Notes: generated from the sequence alone by a model not told the origin. A stretch of 64,000 nt of DNA from Streptomyces liliifuscus (GCF_016598615.1 NZ_CP066831.1:3410001-3474000); one strand, 5' to 3'; counted from the stretch's first letter, positions 35,889 through 45,339 are shown. A program made the numbers and translations.

Positions 35889-36542
35889 ATGGGCTTCACG
35901 ATCGGCGGCATCCGCGAAATCCGGTCCGGCTCTCGTCGCCGCGGCCGCTCCTCGGAGTGCACGGCCGTGGCCGAGTTCACGGGGCTGTGGGGCTGGGACG
36001 TGGCGCCCGGCGCCCGGACCGCCGCGGGGACCTGCTCGTGCGGCCGGGCCGACTGCCCGGCACCCGGCGCGCACCCCCTGGACTTCGCCCCCGTCGTCCC
36101 GGCCGGCGCCACACTCGGCGAAGTGACGCAGGCCTGGGGCGAGTTCCCCGGTGCCGCGGTGATGCTTCCCGTGGGCCGCGCCTTCGACATCATCGAGGTC
36201 GCCGAGCCGGCCGGCCGCCGTGCCCTGGTCCGGCTCGAACGCATGGGGCTCCCGGTGGGCCCCGTGATCGCCACCCCGGACGGCCGCGCCCACTTCTTCG
36301 TCGCTCCCGGCGCCGCGGCCGAACTGCCCGATCTGCTCTACCGCATGGGCTGGGACGACGCCGCGCTCGACCTGCACGGCCTGGGCCCCGGCGCGTACAT
36401 CACGGCCCCGCCCTCCGACCGCGCCGGCCTCGGCCCGGTCCACTGGCTCCGCTCCCCCGCCCTCGACTCGGCCACGAAGCCGCCCGCGGCACGGCTGTTG
36501 CTGGGGACGCTGGCGTACGTGGCGCATCGCTCGCGCGCGTAG
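35889..36542 (+). CDS. Stand-alone bifunctional primase/polymerase (prim-pol) N-terminal-domain-like protein
   Basis: A 217-residue protein that resembles the prim-pol N-terminal domain family. Markers are AEFTGLWGWDVAPGAR, a CSCGRADCPAPGAHPLDF cysteine cluster, FDIIEVAEPAGRRAL, and RAHFFVAPGAAAEL. Full-length prim-pols have helicase or other domains, absent here, so it could be an active small enzyme or a degenerate regulator. ATG at 35889 with GGAGGGGG upstream. The catalytic Asp-x-Asp/Glu cannot be confirmed by eye. Streptomyces often carry a gene of this kind beside nsdA. Confidence 0.65.
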   Translation: MGFTIGGIREIRSGSRRRGRSSECTAVAEFTGLWGWDVAPGARTAAGTCSCGRADCPAPGAHPLDFAPVVPAGATLGEVTQAWGEFPGAAVMLPVGRAFDIIEVAEPAGRRALVRLERMGLPVGPVIATPDGRAHFFVAPGAAAELPDLLYRMGWDDAALDLHGLGPGAYITAPPSDRAGLGPVHWLRSPALDSATKPPAARLLLGTLAYVAHRSRA

Positions 36543-36570
36543 ACCAACGCGCGCATGGACCAACCCATAC

Positions 36571-36613
36571 GGAAGGGCCCCACTCCATCTGCACCATGGA
36601 CTGGGGCCCTTCC
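36571..36613. terminator. Bidirectional hairpin between prim-pol-like gene and ftsY
   Basis: GGAAGGGCCCCA (36571-36582) pairs with TGGGGCCCTTCC (36602-36613) over 12 bp, extended by TCCA/TGGA after a mismatch. It lies between two convergent genes and can serve both. Confidence 0.8.
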
Positions 36614-36640
36614 TCGCGTACGTACCTCTCGTACGGGACG

Positions 36641-37852
36641 TCACTCTCCGATAAGGGCATCCACGAACGCTTCCGGCTCGAACGGGGCCAGGTCGTCCGC
36701 GCCCTCGCCGAGGCCGACGAGCTTGACGGGGACGCCGAGTTCACGCTGGACGGCGATGACGATGCCGCCCTTGGCCGTGCCGTCGAGCTTGGTCAGGACG
36801 ATGCCGGTGATGTCGACGACCTCGGCGAAGACCCGGGCCTGGACCAGACCGTTCTGACCGGTCGTGGCGTCCAGGACGAGCAGCACCTCGTCCAGCGGGG
36901 CGTGCTTCTCCACGACGCGCTTGACCTTGCCGAGCTCGTCCATGAGGCCGGTCTTGGTGTGCAGCCGGCCCGCGGTGTCGATGAGTACGACGTCCGCGCC
37001 CTCCTGGATGCCTTCCTTGACGGCGTCGAAGGCGATGGACGCGGGGTCGCCGCCCTCGGGGCCGCGTACGGTACGGGCGCCGACGCGCTCGCCCCAGGTC
37101 TGCAGCTGGTCTGCGGCGGCCGCACGGAAGGTGTCGGCCGCGCCGAGCACCACGTGCTTGCCGTCGGCGACGAGCACGCGCGCGAGCTTGCCGGTGGTGG
37201 TGGTCTTGCCGGTGCCGTTGACCCCGACGACCATCACGATGCCCGGGGTGACCAGACCGGACTCGGTGTTCACCGTGCGGTCGAAGTCGGGCACGAGGAG
37301 GGTGAGCAGTTCCTCGCGCAGCAGGGACCGCAGCTCGTCCGGAGTGCGTGTGCCGAGCACCCGTACGCGCTCGCGCAGCCGCTCGACCAGCTCCTGGGTG
37401 GGCTGCACGCCGACGTCGGCGGTGAGCAGGGTGTCCTCGATCTCCTCCCAGGTGTCCTCGTCGAGGTGCTCGCGCGAGAGGAGCGTGAGCAGCCCCTTGC
37501 CGAGCGCGTTCTGCGAGCGGGAGAGGCGGGCGCGCAGGCGGACCAGGCGGCCCGCGGTCGGCTCCGGGATCTCGACCGGGGGCGCTTCGACCACCGGCGC
37601 GGGCTCGTCGACGGCGACCGGCGCGCCCGACGAGGTGTCCGGAAGATCCACCTCCTCTATCGTGCGGCGCGGTTCGTCGCGCGGCGTCTCGGCCTCGTCG
37701 CCGATATGCGGCTCGGCCGGCGGAGCGGTGATGTCGGGGGCGGCGGGGGGCGACGGGGGCAGCTGCTTCCGCTTGCGGCTGCCGATGACGAGCCCGCCGA
37801 GCGCGCCGATCACGACCACGGCGATGACTACAGCAAGGATGACGATTTCCAT
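36641..37852 (-). CDS. ftsY: Signal recognition particle receptor FtsY
   Basis: A 403-residue SRP receptor GTPase. An N-terminal hydrophobic segment (VILAVVIAVVVIGALGGLVIG) is followed by a Pro/Glu-rich acidic A region to about residue 100, then N and G domains. G-1 is GVNGTGKT at 210-217; DTAGRLHTK and TKLDGTAKGG follow. It partners Ffh (27.8-29.3 kb). A real membrane segment at the N-terminus, rather than only an amphipathic helix, is an actinobacterial trait. Confidence 0.96.
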   Translation of the reverse strand: MEIVILAVVIAVVVIGALGGLVIGSRKRKQLPPSPPAAPDITAPPAEPHIGDEAETPRDEPRRTIEEVDLPDTSSGAPVAVDEPAPVVEAPPVEIPEPTAGRLVRLRARLSRSQNALGKGLLTLLSREHLDEDTWEEIEDTLLTADVGVQPTQELVERLRERVRVLGTRTPDELRSLLREELLTLLVPDFDRTVNTESGLVTPGIVMVVGVNGTGKTTTTGKLARVLVADGKHVVLGAADTFRAAAADQLQTWGERVGARTVRGPEGGDPASIAFDAVKEGIQEGADVVLIDTAGRLHTKTGLMDELGKVKRVVEKHAPLDEVLLVLDATTGQNGLVQARVFAEVVDITGIVLTKLDGTAKGGIVIAVQRELGVPVKLVGLGEGADDLAPFEPEAFVDALIGE

Positions 37853-37948
37853 AACAGCTCCAGTATGGCGTGACCTCCCGCTCGGCCGTTCGTTTCCGAG
37901 CGCGGGGCTGCATGCCCCACCGGCCGGATCGGCCCGCCGCCCGTTCCT

Positions 37949-38580
37949 GTGTCGGCCGGAAGCCCCTCAGGGGCGGAGTCACAGCGCACCCGGTATCGGA
38001 TGCGTCACGGTACGCACAGCGTCCACTGGGCCGTGCCGGTGAACGCGGTGATCTCGCTGGTCCTCGGCGGCGTCCTGATGCTCTTCGCGACCAGCTTCAT
38101 GAGCTCGTTCATCGCGTTCCTGTCGATGCTCGCGGTCGCGTTCTCCGCCTGGGTCGGCGTCTGCGGGGCGGACATGCTGCGCCGCCGGGGTACGACGCGA
38201 AGGCGCTGCTCGACACCACGCGCACCAGCGCCTACCGGTACCGCGGCGGCTTCGCCCGGGCCGCGGTCGCCGCGTGGGCCGTCGGCCCGGGTGCGGGACT
38301 CCTCTTCACCACGTCCGACCGATTCACCGGACCGCCGGCCTCCGGCAACCCGGTCGGCGAGTACGGCCTCGGCCGGGTGGCCACCATCGTCGTCTCCTTC
38401 CTCCTGTACGCGCTGCTCCCGAAGCCCGCGATGACCGCGCCCGAGCCGGGGCCGGGGCCGGGGCCGGGGCCGGGGCCGGGGCCGGGGCCGGGGCCGGGGC
38501 CGGAGTCGGAGTCGGAGTCGGAGTCGACGTCGGAGTCCGAGTCGGAGTCGGCCAAGAAGCCCGCCGCTCTGGCTGTCTGA
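37949..38580 (+). pseudogene. NCS1-type nucleobase permease remnant, truncated and frameshifted
   Basis: Two frames together read as the C-terminal part of a multi-pass permease. Up to 38187 the frame gives SLVLGGVLMLFATSFMSSF and AWVGVCGADMLRRRG. From 38191 the other frame continues YDAKALLDTTRTSAYRYRGGF and VSFLLYALLPKPA. One missing G in the run 38187-38190 explains the switch. The first half of a normal ~480-residue NCS1 protein is absent. The tail is Gly/Pro then Ser/Glu repeats. The family call rests on motif style, so it is moderate. Confidence 0.6.
38446..38551 (+). repeat. Hexanucleotide arrays: CCGGGG x9 then GTCGGA-type x8
   Basis: Nine perfect CCGGGG units run 38446-38499. They pass directly into a TCGGAG/GTCGGA array to about 38551 with a few single-base changes. 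In the permease remnant frame they encode (Gly-Pro)n and (Ser-Glu)n. Confidence 0.9.
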
Positions 38581-38654
38581 CGATCCGTCAGCTACCGTCC
38601 CCCTGCACCGACATCACCGGCACCCCACCCGGCTCGGCGAAGGGGGACTTTCCC

Positions 38655-39629
38655 ATGCCCGCAACGGTCGTACGTTTCAACCTCGTTGAGCCCGGCGCGA
38701 CACCCGCCTCGCTCAGCGCCCGCTACAAGGCCGCGCTGGAGATGGCCACTTACGCCGACGACCGCGGGATGACCACCGTGCAGACCGAGGAGCACCACGG
38801 CGTCGACAACAACTGGCTGCCCTCGCCGTTCACCTTCGCGGGCGCGGTCTTCGGCGCGACCCGGCGCATCGCGGTCACCGTCTCAGCGATCATCGGCCCG
38901 CTGCACGATCCACTGCGGCTGGCCGAGGACATCGCCGTACTCGACCTGCTGAGCGGCGGCCGGCTGATCACGGTCGCGGGGATCGGCTACCGGCCCGAGG
39001 AGTACGCGATCTTCGACGTGGAGTGGAAGCGACGCGGCCGTCTCCAGGACGAGCTCCTGGAGACCCTGCTGAAGGCATGGACCGGCGAGGAGTTCGAGTA
39101 CCGGGGCCGTACGGCACGGGTCACACCGCGCCCCTTCTCTGATCCGCACCCCCTGCTGCTGGTCGGCGGCTCCTCCAAGGCGGCGGCCCGGCGCGCGGCC
39201 CGGCTCGGACTGCCGTTCTTCCCGAGCGCGCATCTGCCGGAGCTGGAGGCCTACTACAAGGAGCGGCTGGTCGAGTACGGCAAGGAGGGCTGGACCATGA
39301 TGCCCTCGGCGGTCACCCCTCTCCTGCACCTCGCCGAGGACCCGGACCGCGTATGGGCCGAGCACGGCGAGCACTTCCTGCACGAGGCGAGGACGTACGC
39401 CTCCTGGCAGTCGTCCGACATCCGCTCGGCGGTGAGGTCGGCGGCCACGACGGTCGACGAGCTACGCGCCGAGGGCGTCTACCGGATCGTTACGCCGGAC
39501 GAGTGCCTGGCACAGGGCCTCGACAGCTACGTACTGCATCCGCTGTCCGGCGGGATGCCGGTCGACGAGGGCTGGCGCAGCATGCACCTGTTCTGCGAGA
39601 ACGTACTGCCCCGGCTCAAGGGCCTGTAG
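38655..39629 (+). CDS. LLM-class flavin-dependent oxidoreductase
   Basis: A 324-residue luciferase-like TIM-barrel protein. Typical stretches are ATYADDRGMTTVQTEEHHGVDNNWLPSPF, GPLHDPLRLAEDIAVLDLLSGGRL and GIGYRPEEYAIFDV. Members use FMN or F420 on varied substrates; the substrate is not inferable. ATG at 38655 with AGGGGG upstream. It follows the broken permease by about 75 bp and is convergent with the glucose permease. Confidence 0.9.
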   Translation: MPATVVRFNLVEPGATPASLSARYKAALEMATYADDRGMTTVQTEEHHGVDNNWLPSPFTFAGAVFGATRRIAVTVSAIIGPLHDPLRLAEDIAVLDLLSGGRLITVAGIGYRPEEYAIFDVEWKRRGRLQDELLETLLKAWTGEEFEYRGRTARVTPRPFSDPHPLLLVGGSSKAAARRAARLGLPFFPSAHLPELEAYYKERLVEYGKEGWTMMPSAVTPLLHLAEDPDRVWAEHGEHFLHEARTYASWQSSDIRSAVRSAATTVDELRAEGVYRIVTPDECLAQGLDSYVLHPLSGGMPVDEGWRSMHLFCENVLPRLKGL

Positions 39630-39781
39630 ATCCTGGGGCGGATCTTCGAGGCCGAGCCGGGGCAGTACGTCCTACGGATACGGGGAGAGGGGCAGCGGGG
39701 ACTTGGCCCTTCTCCCCGAGTTCGGGGAACCGGCGAGGACTCGCGCGTCGCGACCCGCGGAGGCCCGCCGGACGGACGGGC

Positions 39782-41200
39782 CTAGCCCATCTCCTCCAGG
39801 GTCTTGCCCTTGGTCTCCGTCACGAACTTGAGCACGAACGGGATGGAGAGCGCGGCGAAGACCGTGTAGATCACGTAGGTCAGGGAGAGGTTCCAGTCGG
39901 CCAGCGACGGGAAGCTCGCGGTGATGGCCCAGTTGGCGATCCACTGTGCGGAGGCCGCGACGCCGAGGGCGGCGGCGCGGATCTTGTTCGGGAACATCTC
40001 GCCGAGGAAGACCCAGACGACGACACCCCAGGAGAGGGCGAAGAAGAGCACGAACACATGGGCGGCGATCAGGGCGACCCAGCCCTGCGTGGCTGGCAGC
40101 TTGCCGTCGACGAGGTCGAACGAGAAGGCCCAGGCCTCCAGGCCAAGCCCGATGACCATGCCCACGGAGCCGATGAGCGCGAGCGGCTTGCGGCCGATCC
40201 GGTCGACGAAGATCATCGCGATCACGGTGCCGACGATGTTGATGATCGAGGTCGTGAACGAGTAGAAGAAGGACTCGGACGGGTCGACGCCGACCGACTG
40301 CCACAGCGTCGAGGAGTAGTAGAACGCGACGTTGATGCCGACGAACTGCTGGAAGACCGAGAGGCCGATGCCGATCCAGACGATCGGCTTGAAGAAGAAG
40401 GTCCCGCCCAGCAGGTCCTTGAAGACCGACTTGTGCTCGCTCTTCATGGCGTGCTCGATCTCGGCGACGCGGGCGTCCAGGTCGACGTTGTCGCCCTCGA
40501 CCTCGCGCAGCACCTCACGGGCGCGCTCGTCCTTGCCCGCGGAGATCAGAAAGCGCGGCGACTCGGGGATCGCGAACGACAGCAGCCCGTACAGGACGGC
40601 CGGGATGACCATGACGCCGAGCATGACCTGCCAGGCTTCCAGGCCCATGATCTCGCCGCGCTGGTCGCCACCGGCGGCGTTCAGGATGCCCCAGTTGACC
40701 AGCTGCGAGATGGCGATGCCGATGACGATCGCGGCCTGCTGGAAGGAGCCGAGCCGTCCCCGGTACGCGGCGGGGGCGACCTCGGCGATGTAGGCCGGGC
40801 CGATGACCGAGGCCATACCGATGGCGAAGCCGCCGACGACCCGCCAGAAGGCCAGGTCGTACAGGGCGAAGGGCAGCGCGGAGCCGACGGCACTGACGGT
40901 GAAGAGCACGGCCGAGATCTGCATGCAGCGGATACGGCCGATGCGGTCGGCGATCCGGCCCGCGGTGGCGGCGCCGATCGCACAGCCGATCAGCGCGATG
41001 GCGATGACCTGGGCGAGGGCCGCGGAGCCGATGTCGTAGCGGTGCCGGATGGCCTCGACCGCGCCGTTGATCACGGCACTGTCGTAACCGAAGAGAAAAC
41101 CGCCCATCGCGGCCGCCGCCGCGATGAAGATGACGTGCCCGAGGTGTTCGGGGTGAGCCTCGCGGGCTCCTGACTTGAGCGGCTGCGCTGAGCTGGTCAC
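39782..41200 (-). CDS. glcP: Glucose permease GlcP-type, sugar-porter MFS
   Basis: A 472-residue 12-segment major facilitator of the sugar porter family. Signatures are GGFLFGYDSAVINGA near the N-terminus, GRIADRIGRIRC, the RFLISAGKDERAREVL PESPR-type motif, the QQFVGINVAFYYSS motif in TM7, and the terminal TETKGKTLEEMG. Length and position match GlcP of S. coelicolor, the main glucose uptake system. GTG start with GAGGAG upstream. A promoter is visible about 120 bp upstream. Confidence 0.92.
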   Translation of the reverse strand: MTSSAQPLKSGAREAHPEHLGHVIFIAAAAAMGGFLFGYDSAVINGAVEAIRHRYDIGSAALAQVIAIALIGCAIGAATAGRIADRIGRIRCMQISAVLFTVSAVGSALPFALYDLAFWRVVGGFAIGMASVIGPAYIAEVAPAAYRGRLGSFQQAAIVIGIAISQLVNWGILNAAGGDQRGEIMGLEAWQVMLGVMVIPAVLYGLLSFAIPESPRFLISAGKDERAREVLREVEGDNVDLDARVAEIEHAMKSEHKSVFKDLLGGTFFFKPIVWIGIGLSVFQQFVGINVAFYYSSTLWQSVGVDPSESFFYSFTTSIINIVGTVIAMIFVDRIGRKPLALIGSVGMVIGLGLEAWAFSFDLVDGKLPATQGWVALIAAHVFVLFFALSWGVVVWVFLGEMFPNKIRAAALGVAASAQWIANWAITASFPSLADWNLSLTYVIYTVFAALSIPFVLKFVTETKGKTLEEMG

Positions 41201-41321
41201 GTGTAACTCCTCGGGCCACCGGCCTCACTGCCGGGGGTGGGGGCGAGCCCTTCAGGACGGTGTTTCCAGTGGCGCACACGTTTACGCCGCCCACCACCTG
41301 AAGGTAAAAGCAACGCCGTCG

Positions 41322-41349
41322 AGACTATGCCTTCAAGTTTCGAAGTCAA
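41322..41349 (-). promoter_or_regulatory. Probable promoter of glcP
   Basis: On the minus strand TTGACT (41344-41349) and TAGTCT (41322-41327) are spaced by 16 bp, close to the vegetative consensus. The spacer contains a near-palindrome around CTTCGAAA, a possible operator. The start would be ~115 bp upstream of the GTG. Confidence 0.6.
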
Positions 41350-41432
41350 GAGGGGGTGGATGTGACCAACGAGACCCATGGTGACGAGGATGTGTTCAAC
41401 TCTTGAAGATACGGAAACGAGACGCTCCGTAG

Positions 41433-41461
41433 GGGGCGCGGGGAACTGCGCGACCAGCCAC
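41433..41461. repeat. Dispersed hairpin element, copy 2
   Basis: 29 bases identical to 29433-29461 except for one T/C change. It lies 39 bp past the smc stop, the same distance and orientation as copy 1 from glnD. The stem partner (CGCGCCCC) of copy 1 is not present here. Confidence 0.8.
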
Positions 41462-41499
41462 AACGAACCCGCACCCGAAAGACGACCGACCGCCCGGCG

Positions 41500-44400
41500 C
41501 TACCGCAACCGCTGACTGATCACCTTGGAAACACCATCCCCCTGCATGGACACGCCATACAGCGCGTCAGCGACTTCCATCGTCCGCTTCTGATGCGTGA
41601 TCACGATCAACTGCGAAGCCTCCTGCAGCTCCTGCATGATCCGGATCAGCCGCTGAAGATTCGTGTCGTCCAGCGCCGCCTCGACCTCGTCCATCACATA
41701 GAACGGACTGGGCCGCGCCTTGAAGATCGACACGAGCATGGCCACGGCGGTCAGCGACCGCTCCCCGCCGGACAGCAGCGACAGCCGCTTGACCTTCTTC
41801 CCCGGCGGCCGCGCCTCGACATCGACGCCCGTGGTGAGCATGTTGTCGGGATCGGTGAGGATCAGCCGCCCGTCCCCACCCGGGAACAGCCGGCTGAAGA
41901 CCCCTTCGAACTCCCGAGCCGTGTCCCAGAACGCCTGCGTGAAGACCTGCTCGACCCGCTCGTCGACCTCCTTCACCACCTGAAGAAGATCGGCACGCGT
42001 CTTCTTCAGGTCCTCCAGCTGCTCGCTGAGGAACTTGTGGCGCTCCTCCAGCGCGGAGAACTCCTCCAGGGCGAGCGGATTGACCTTGCCCAGCTGCTGG
42101 TAGGCCCGTTCGGCGGACTTGAGCCGCTTCTCCTGCTCGGCGCGGTGGAAGCGGCGGGGCTGGTTGCGCGGATGCTCGGGATCCTCCGGCAGCTCCTCGC
42201 CCTCGGCAGGCAGGGAGGGCGGTACGAGCTGGTCGGGCCCGAAGTCCGCGATCAGTCCCGCCGGTTCGACGCCCAGCTCCTCCAGCGCCTTGGCCTCCAG
42301 CTGCTCGATCCGCATCCGCTTCTCGGCCCCGAGTACCTCGCCGCGGTGCACCGAGTCCGTGAGCTTGTCGAGCTCGGCCTTCAGGTCGCGGCCCTCGTTC
42401 CGGGCGACGACGAGGTCCTGCTCGCGCCGCGCCTTGGCGCGCTCCGCGGCCGTACGCTCCTCGTCCGCCCGGGCGAGCGAGACCTCGACGTGCGCGAGGA
42501 GCTGCCGCGCACCGGAGGCGACGGCCCCGGCGACGGCGGCCTCGTGCCGCAGCCGTGCCTTGCGCTGCTCGGCACGCGCGCGTGCCTCACGTTCGGCGCG
42601 CGCGGCCCGGTCCAGCGAATCGGCCCGCCCGGCAAGCCCCTTGACCCGCTCCTCGTGCGTACGTGTCTGGAGCCGGGCCTCCATCTCGGTCTGCCGGGCG
42701 TTGGCCCCGTCGGCCGCGAGCCGGTCCCGTACGGAGGTGTCGGGCTCCTCCTCGAACGGCATCTCCTCGGCGACGGCGAGCCGTTCGGCCAGCTCCTCCG
42801 CCTCTTGCACGGCCCGTTCGAGGGCCTCCTGTGCACGGGCGGCCGCCGCGGTGCTCCGCTCGGCCTCTCCCGCGGCGCCCCGCGCCTGCCCGGCCAACCG
42901 CCCGAGCTGCTGGGCGACCTGGGACTTCTCCCGCTCACCGGCCCGTCGCCGTTCGCCCAACTCCTCGACGAGCGCGGTCCGTTCCCTGCGCAGCTCGGCG
43001 GCCCGGTGCTGCTCCTCGGTCAACTCCTCGCACAGCACGCCCAGTTCTTCCAGCTCGGCCGCCGCCTCGTCGACGGAGGCCTGTACTTCGAGCAGGCTCG
43101 GCGCCCCGGCGGAACCGCCCTGGGCGAAGTGCGCCCCGAGCAGATCCCCCTCGGCGGTCACCGCGGTCAGCTCGGGCCGGGAGTAGACGAGATCCTCGGC
43201 GTCCTCCAGCGTCCCGACCACGACGATGCCCCGCAGCAGCCGGCGTACGGCAGGCATGAGATCGGAGGGCCCACGGACAAGATCGGCGGCGAACGGCGGA
43301 CCGCCGCGCTCCGGATCTCCCCCGGAGAACGTCCCACGGGCGCCCTCTCCGGCCCCTCCCGGTACGCCGCCGGTGTCGCCGGACGCTTCCCCGGCGGCGG
43401 GAGCGTCCGGCGCCCCCGCCAGCAACAGCGCCGCCCGTCCCCCGTCCTGCTTACGGAGCAGGCGGATGGCGTCCGCCGCCGCGGACGGGCTGGTCACCGC
43501 GATCGCGTCCGCCGCCGCACCGAAGGCCGCCGCGACCGGAACCTCGTGGCCGGGTGTGACGGAGAGCAGTTCGGCCGCCGGACCCAGCAGACCCGTCAGC
43601 CGGTCCTTCGCCACGAGCAGCGCCCCGGTGCCGTCCTTCCGGCGAAGCCCCAGGGACAGCGCCTCGTGGCGGGCCTGCGTGGCCGCGCGCTTGCGTTCGG
43701 CCGCGGTGGCGGCCTCACGGGCCTCGGTCAGGGCGGACTCGGCGTCGGCGAGGGCGCGCTTGGCCGTCTCGTGCCGCTCGGCGAGTTCCTCGTCGCCCGC
43801 GTCCAGGCCGTCGACCTCGGCCTTGAGCTGCTCGTACTCCTCCTGGGCGGCGACAGCCCGTTCCTGCGCCTCGTCGCGGGCGGAGGCGAGCCGGTCGATC
43901 TCCGCCTGGGCGGAGGCGGCGCGTGAACGGGCCGCGTTGACCTGCCCGTTCAGCCGGGCCAGACCTTCGCGGCGGTCGGCGATGGCGCGGGCCACGTCCT
44001 TCAGGCGACGCTCCTCCACGGCCAGTTCGCGCTCGAGGTCGGCCCGGTGGGAGACGGTGTCCTCCAGGGCCCGCTCGGCGGCCTCCAGGGCGGCTTCGAG
44101 CTCGGCCTCCTGCTCACGGATCCGGGCGGCCTCGCGCTCCATGTCCTCGGGGTCGCGCCCGCGCCGCTCCTCCGGCGGCTGGGCGGTCGCGCTCTTGACC
44201 CGGGCGTCCGCCAGGGAGATCGTGCCGCGCACCCGCTCGGCCAGCTGCGACAGCTCGTACCAGGTCTGCTGTGCTCTCTGCAGGCGCGGGGTGAGCCGCC
44301 GTACCTCGTCCTCCAGCATCGCCTCCCGCTGGAGCGCCTTCTTCAGCTCGGCCTCGGCCGCCTCCTTGCGTTCCTTGAGCGCGGCCTCGTCGGCGACCTC

Positions 44401-45129
44401 GGCCCGGAGCGCGCCCCGGAGCCGTACGAGATCGTCGGCGAGCAGCCGGAGGCGGGCGTCGCGGAGGTCGGCCTGGATCACGGCGGCCCGGCGGGCGACG
44501 GCGGCCTGCCGGCCCAGCGGCTTCAGCTGGCGCCGCAGTTCGTCCGTGAGGTCCTGCACACGCGCGAGGTTGGCCTGCATCGCGTCCAGCTTCCGCAGCG
44601 CCTTCTCCTTGCGCTTGCGGTGCTTGAGAACGCCCGCTGCCTCTTCGATGAAGGCGCGGCGGCCCATCGGATCGGCGTGCAGGACGGAGTCGAGCTGGCC
44701 CTGTCCGACGATGACGTGCATCTCGCGGCCAATGCCGGAGTCGGAGAGGAGTTCCTGGATGTCGAGGAGGCGACACGTGTCGCCATTGATCTGGTACTCG
44801 CTGCCGCCGTTGCGGAACATGATCCGCGTGATGGTGACCTCGGCGTACTCGATGGGCAGCGCGCCGTCGGAGTTGTCGATGGTCAGGGACACCTCGGCGC
44901 GGCCGAGCGGGGGCCGCCCGGTGGTGCCGGCGAAGATGACGTCCTCCATCTTGCCGCCGCGCAGCGACTTGGCGCCCTGCTCACCCATGACCCAGCTGAG
45001 GGCGTCCACGACATTGGACTTGCCCGAGCCGTTGGGGCCCACGACACAGGTGATGCCCGGCTCGAACCGCAGCGTGGTCGCCGAGGCGAACGATTTGAAC
45101 CCGCGCAGGGTCAGGGCCTTGAGGTGCAC
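41500..45129 (-). CDS. smc: Chromosome segregation protein SMC
   Basis: A 1209-residue SMC ATPase. Walker A is GPNGSGKS at 31-38. Two long coiled-coil arms (about 170-500 and 680-1000) flank a hinge. The signature LSGGERS begins at 1119 and Walker B is FYVMDEVEAALDD about 25 residues later. SMC condenses and organises chromosomes with ScpA/ScpB, important in sporulating hyphae. GTG at 45129 is taken as start; its ribosome site is weak. The hinge is interrupted by a Gly/Ala/Pro-rich loop (GEASGDTGGVPGGAGEG) that looks strain-variable. Confidence 0.95.
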   Translation of the reverse strand: MHLKALTLRGFKSFASATTLRFEPGITCVVGPNGSGKSNVVDALSWVMGEQGAKSLRGGKMEDVIFAGTTGRPPLGRAEVSLTIDNSDGALPIEYAEVTITRIMFRNGGSEYQINGDTCRLLDIQELLSDSGIGREMHVIVGQGQLDSVLHADPMGRRAFIEEAAGVLKHRKRKEKALRKLDAMQANLARVQDLTDELRRQLKPLGRQAAVARRAAVIQADLRDARLRLLADDLVRLRGALRAEVADEAALKERKEAAEAELKKALQREAMLEDEVRRLTPRLQRAQQTWYELSQLAERVRGTISLADARVKSATAQPPEERRGRDPEDMEREAARIREQEAELEAALEAAERALEDTVSHRADLERELAVEERRLKDVARAIADRREGLARLNGQVNAARSRAASAQAEIDRLASARDEAQERAVAAQEEYEQLKAEVDGLDAGDEELAERHETAKRALADAESALTEAREAATAAERKRAATQARHEALSLGLRRKDGTGALLVAKDRLTGLLGPAAELLSVTPGHEVPVAAAFGAAADAIAVTSPSAAADAIRLLRKQDGGRAALLLAGAPDAPAAGEASGDTGGVPGGAGEGARGTFSGGDPERGGPPFAADLVRGPSDLMPAVRRLLRGIVVVGTLEDAEDLVYSRPELTAVTAEGDLLGAHFAQGGSAGAPSLLEVQASVDEAAAELEELGVLCEELTEEQHRAAELRRERTALVEELGERRRAGEREKSQVAQQLGRLAGQARGAAGEAERSTAAAARAQEALERAVQEAEELAERLAVAEEMPFEEEPDTSVRDRLAADGANARQTEMEARLQTRTHEERVKGLAGRADSLDRAARAEREARARAEQRKARLRHEAAVAGAVASGARQLLAHVEVSLARADEERTAAERAKARREQDLVVARNEGRDLKAELDKLTDSVHRGEVLGAEKRMRIEQLEAKALEELGVEPAGLIADFGPDQLVPPSLPAEGEELPEDPEHPRNQPRRFHRAEQEKRLKSAERAYQQLGKVNPLALEEFSALEERHKFLSEQLEDLKKTRADLLQVVKEVDERVEQVFTQAFWDTAREFEGVFSRLFPGGDGRLILTDPDNMLTTGVDVEARPPGKKVKRLSLLSGGERSLTAVAMLVSIFKARPSPFYVMDEVEAALDDTNLQRLIRIMQELQEASQLIVITHQKRTMEVADALYGVSMQGDGVSKVISQRLR

Positions 45130-45339
45130 GCAGCCGGACTCTACCTTCCGGGTGGGTCTCACTCCATGACCGCGCGGTTTCACCCTTGAACGTGCAGGGC
45201 ACACCAAACGTTAAAGACAGTGAAAGAGTGCGCGGGGGCAAGAAAGACAAGAAAGAAGGGACGCCGAAGCGTCCCTTGCAACTCTGTCAGCGGCTGACAC
45301 GGGCAGCCTGTTCACTGGTGGCGCGATGCGATTCAGTGA

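Noticed and set aside
39761..39783. AGGCCCG/CGGGCCT hairpin at the end of glcP
   Set aside because: Only 7 bp and overlapping the stop codon; too weak to call a terminator.
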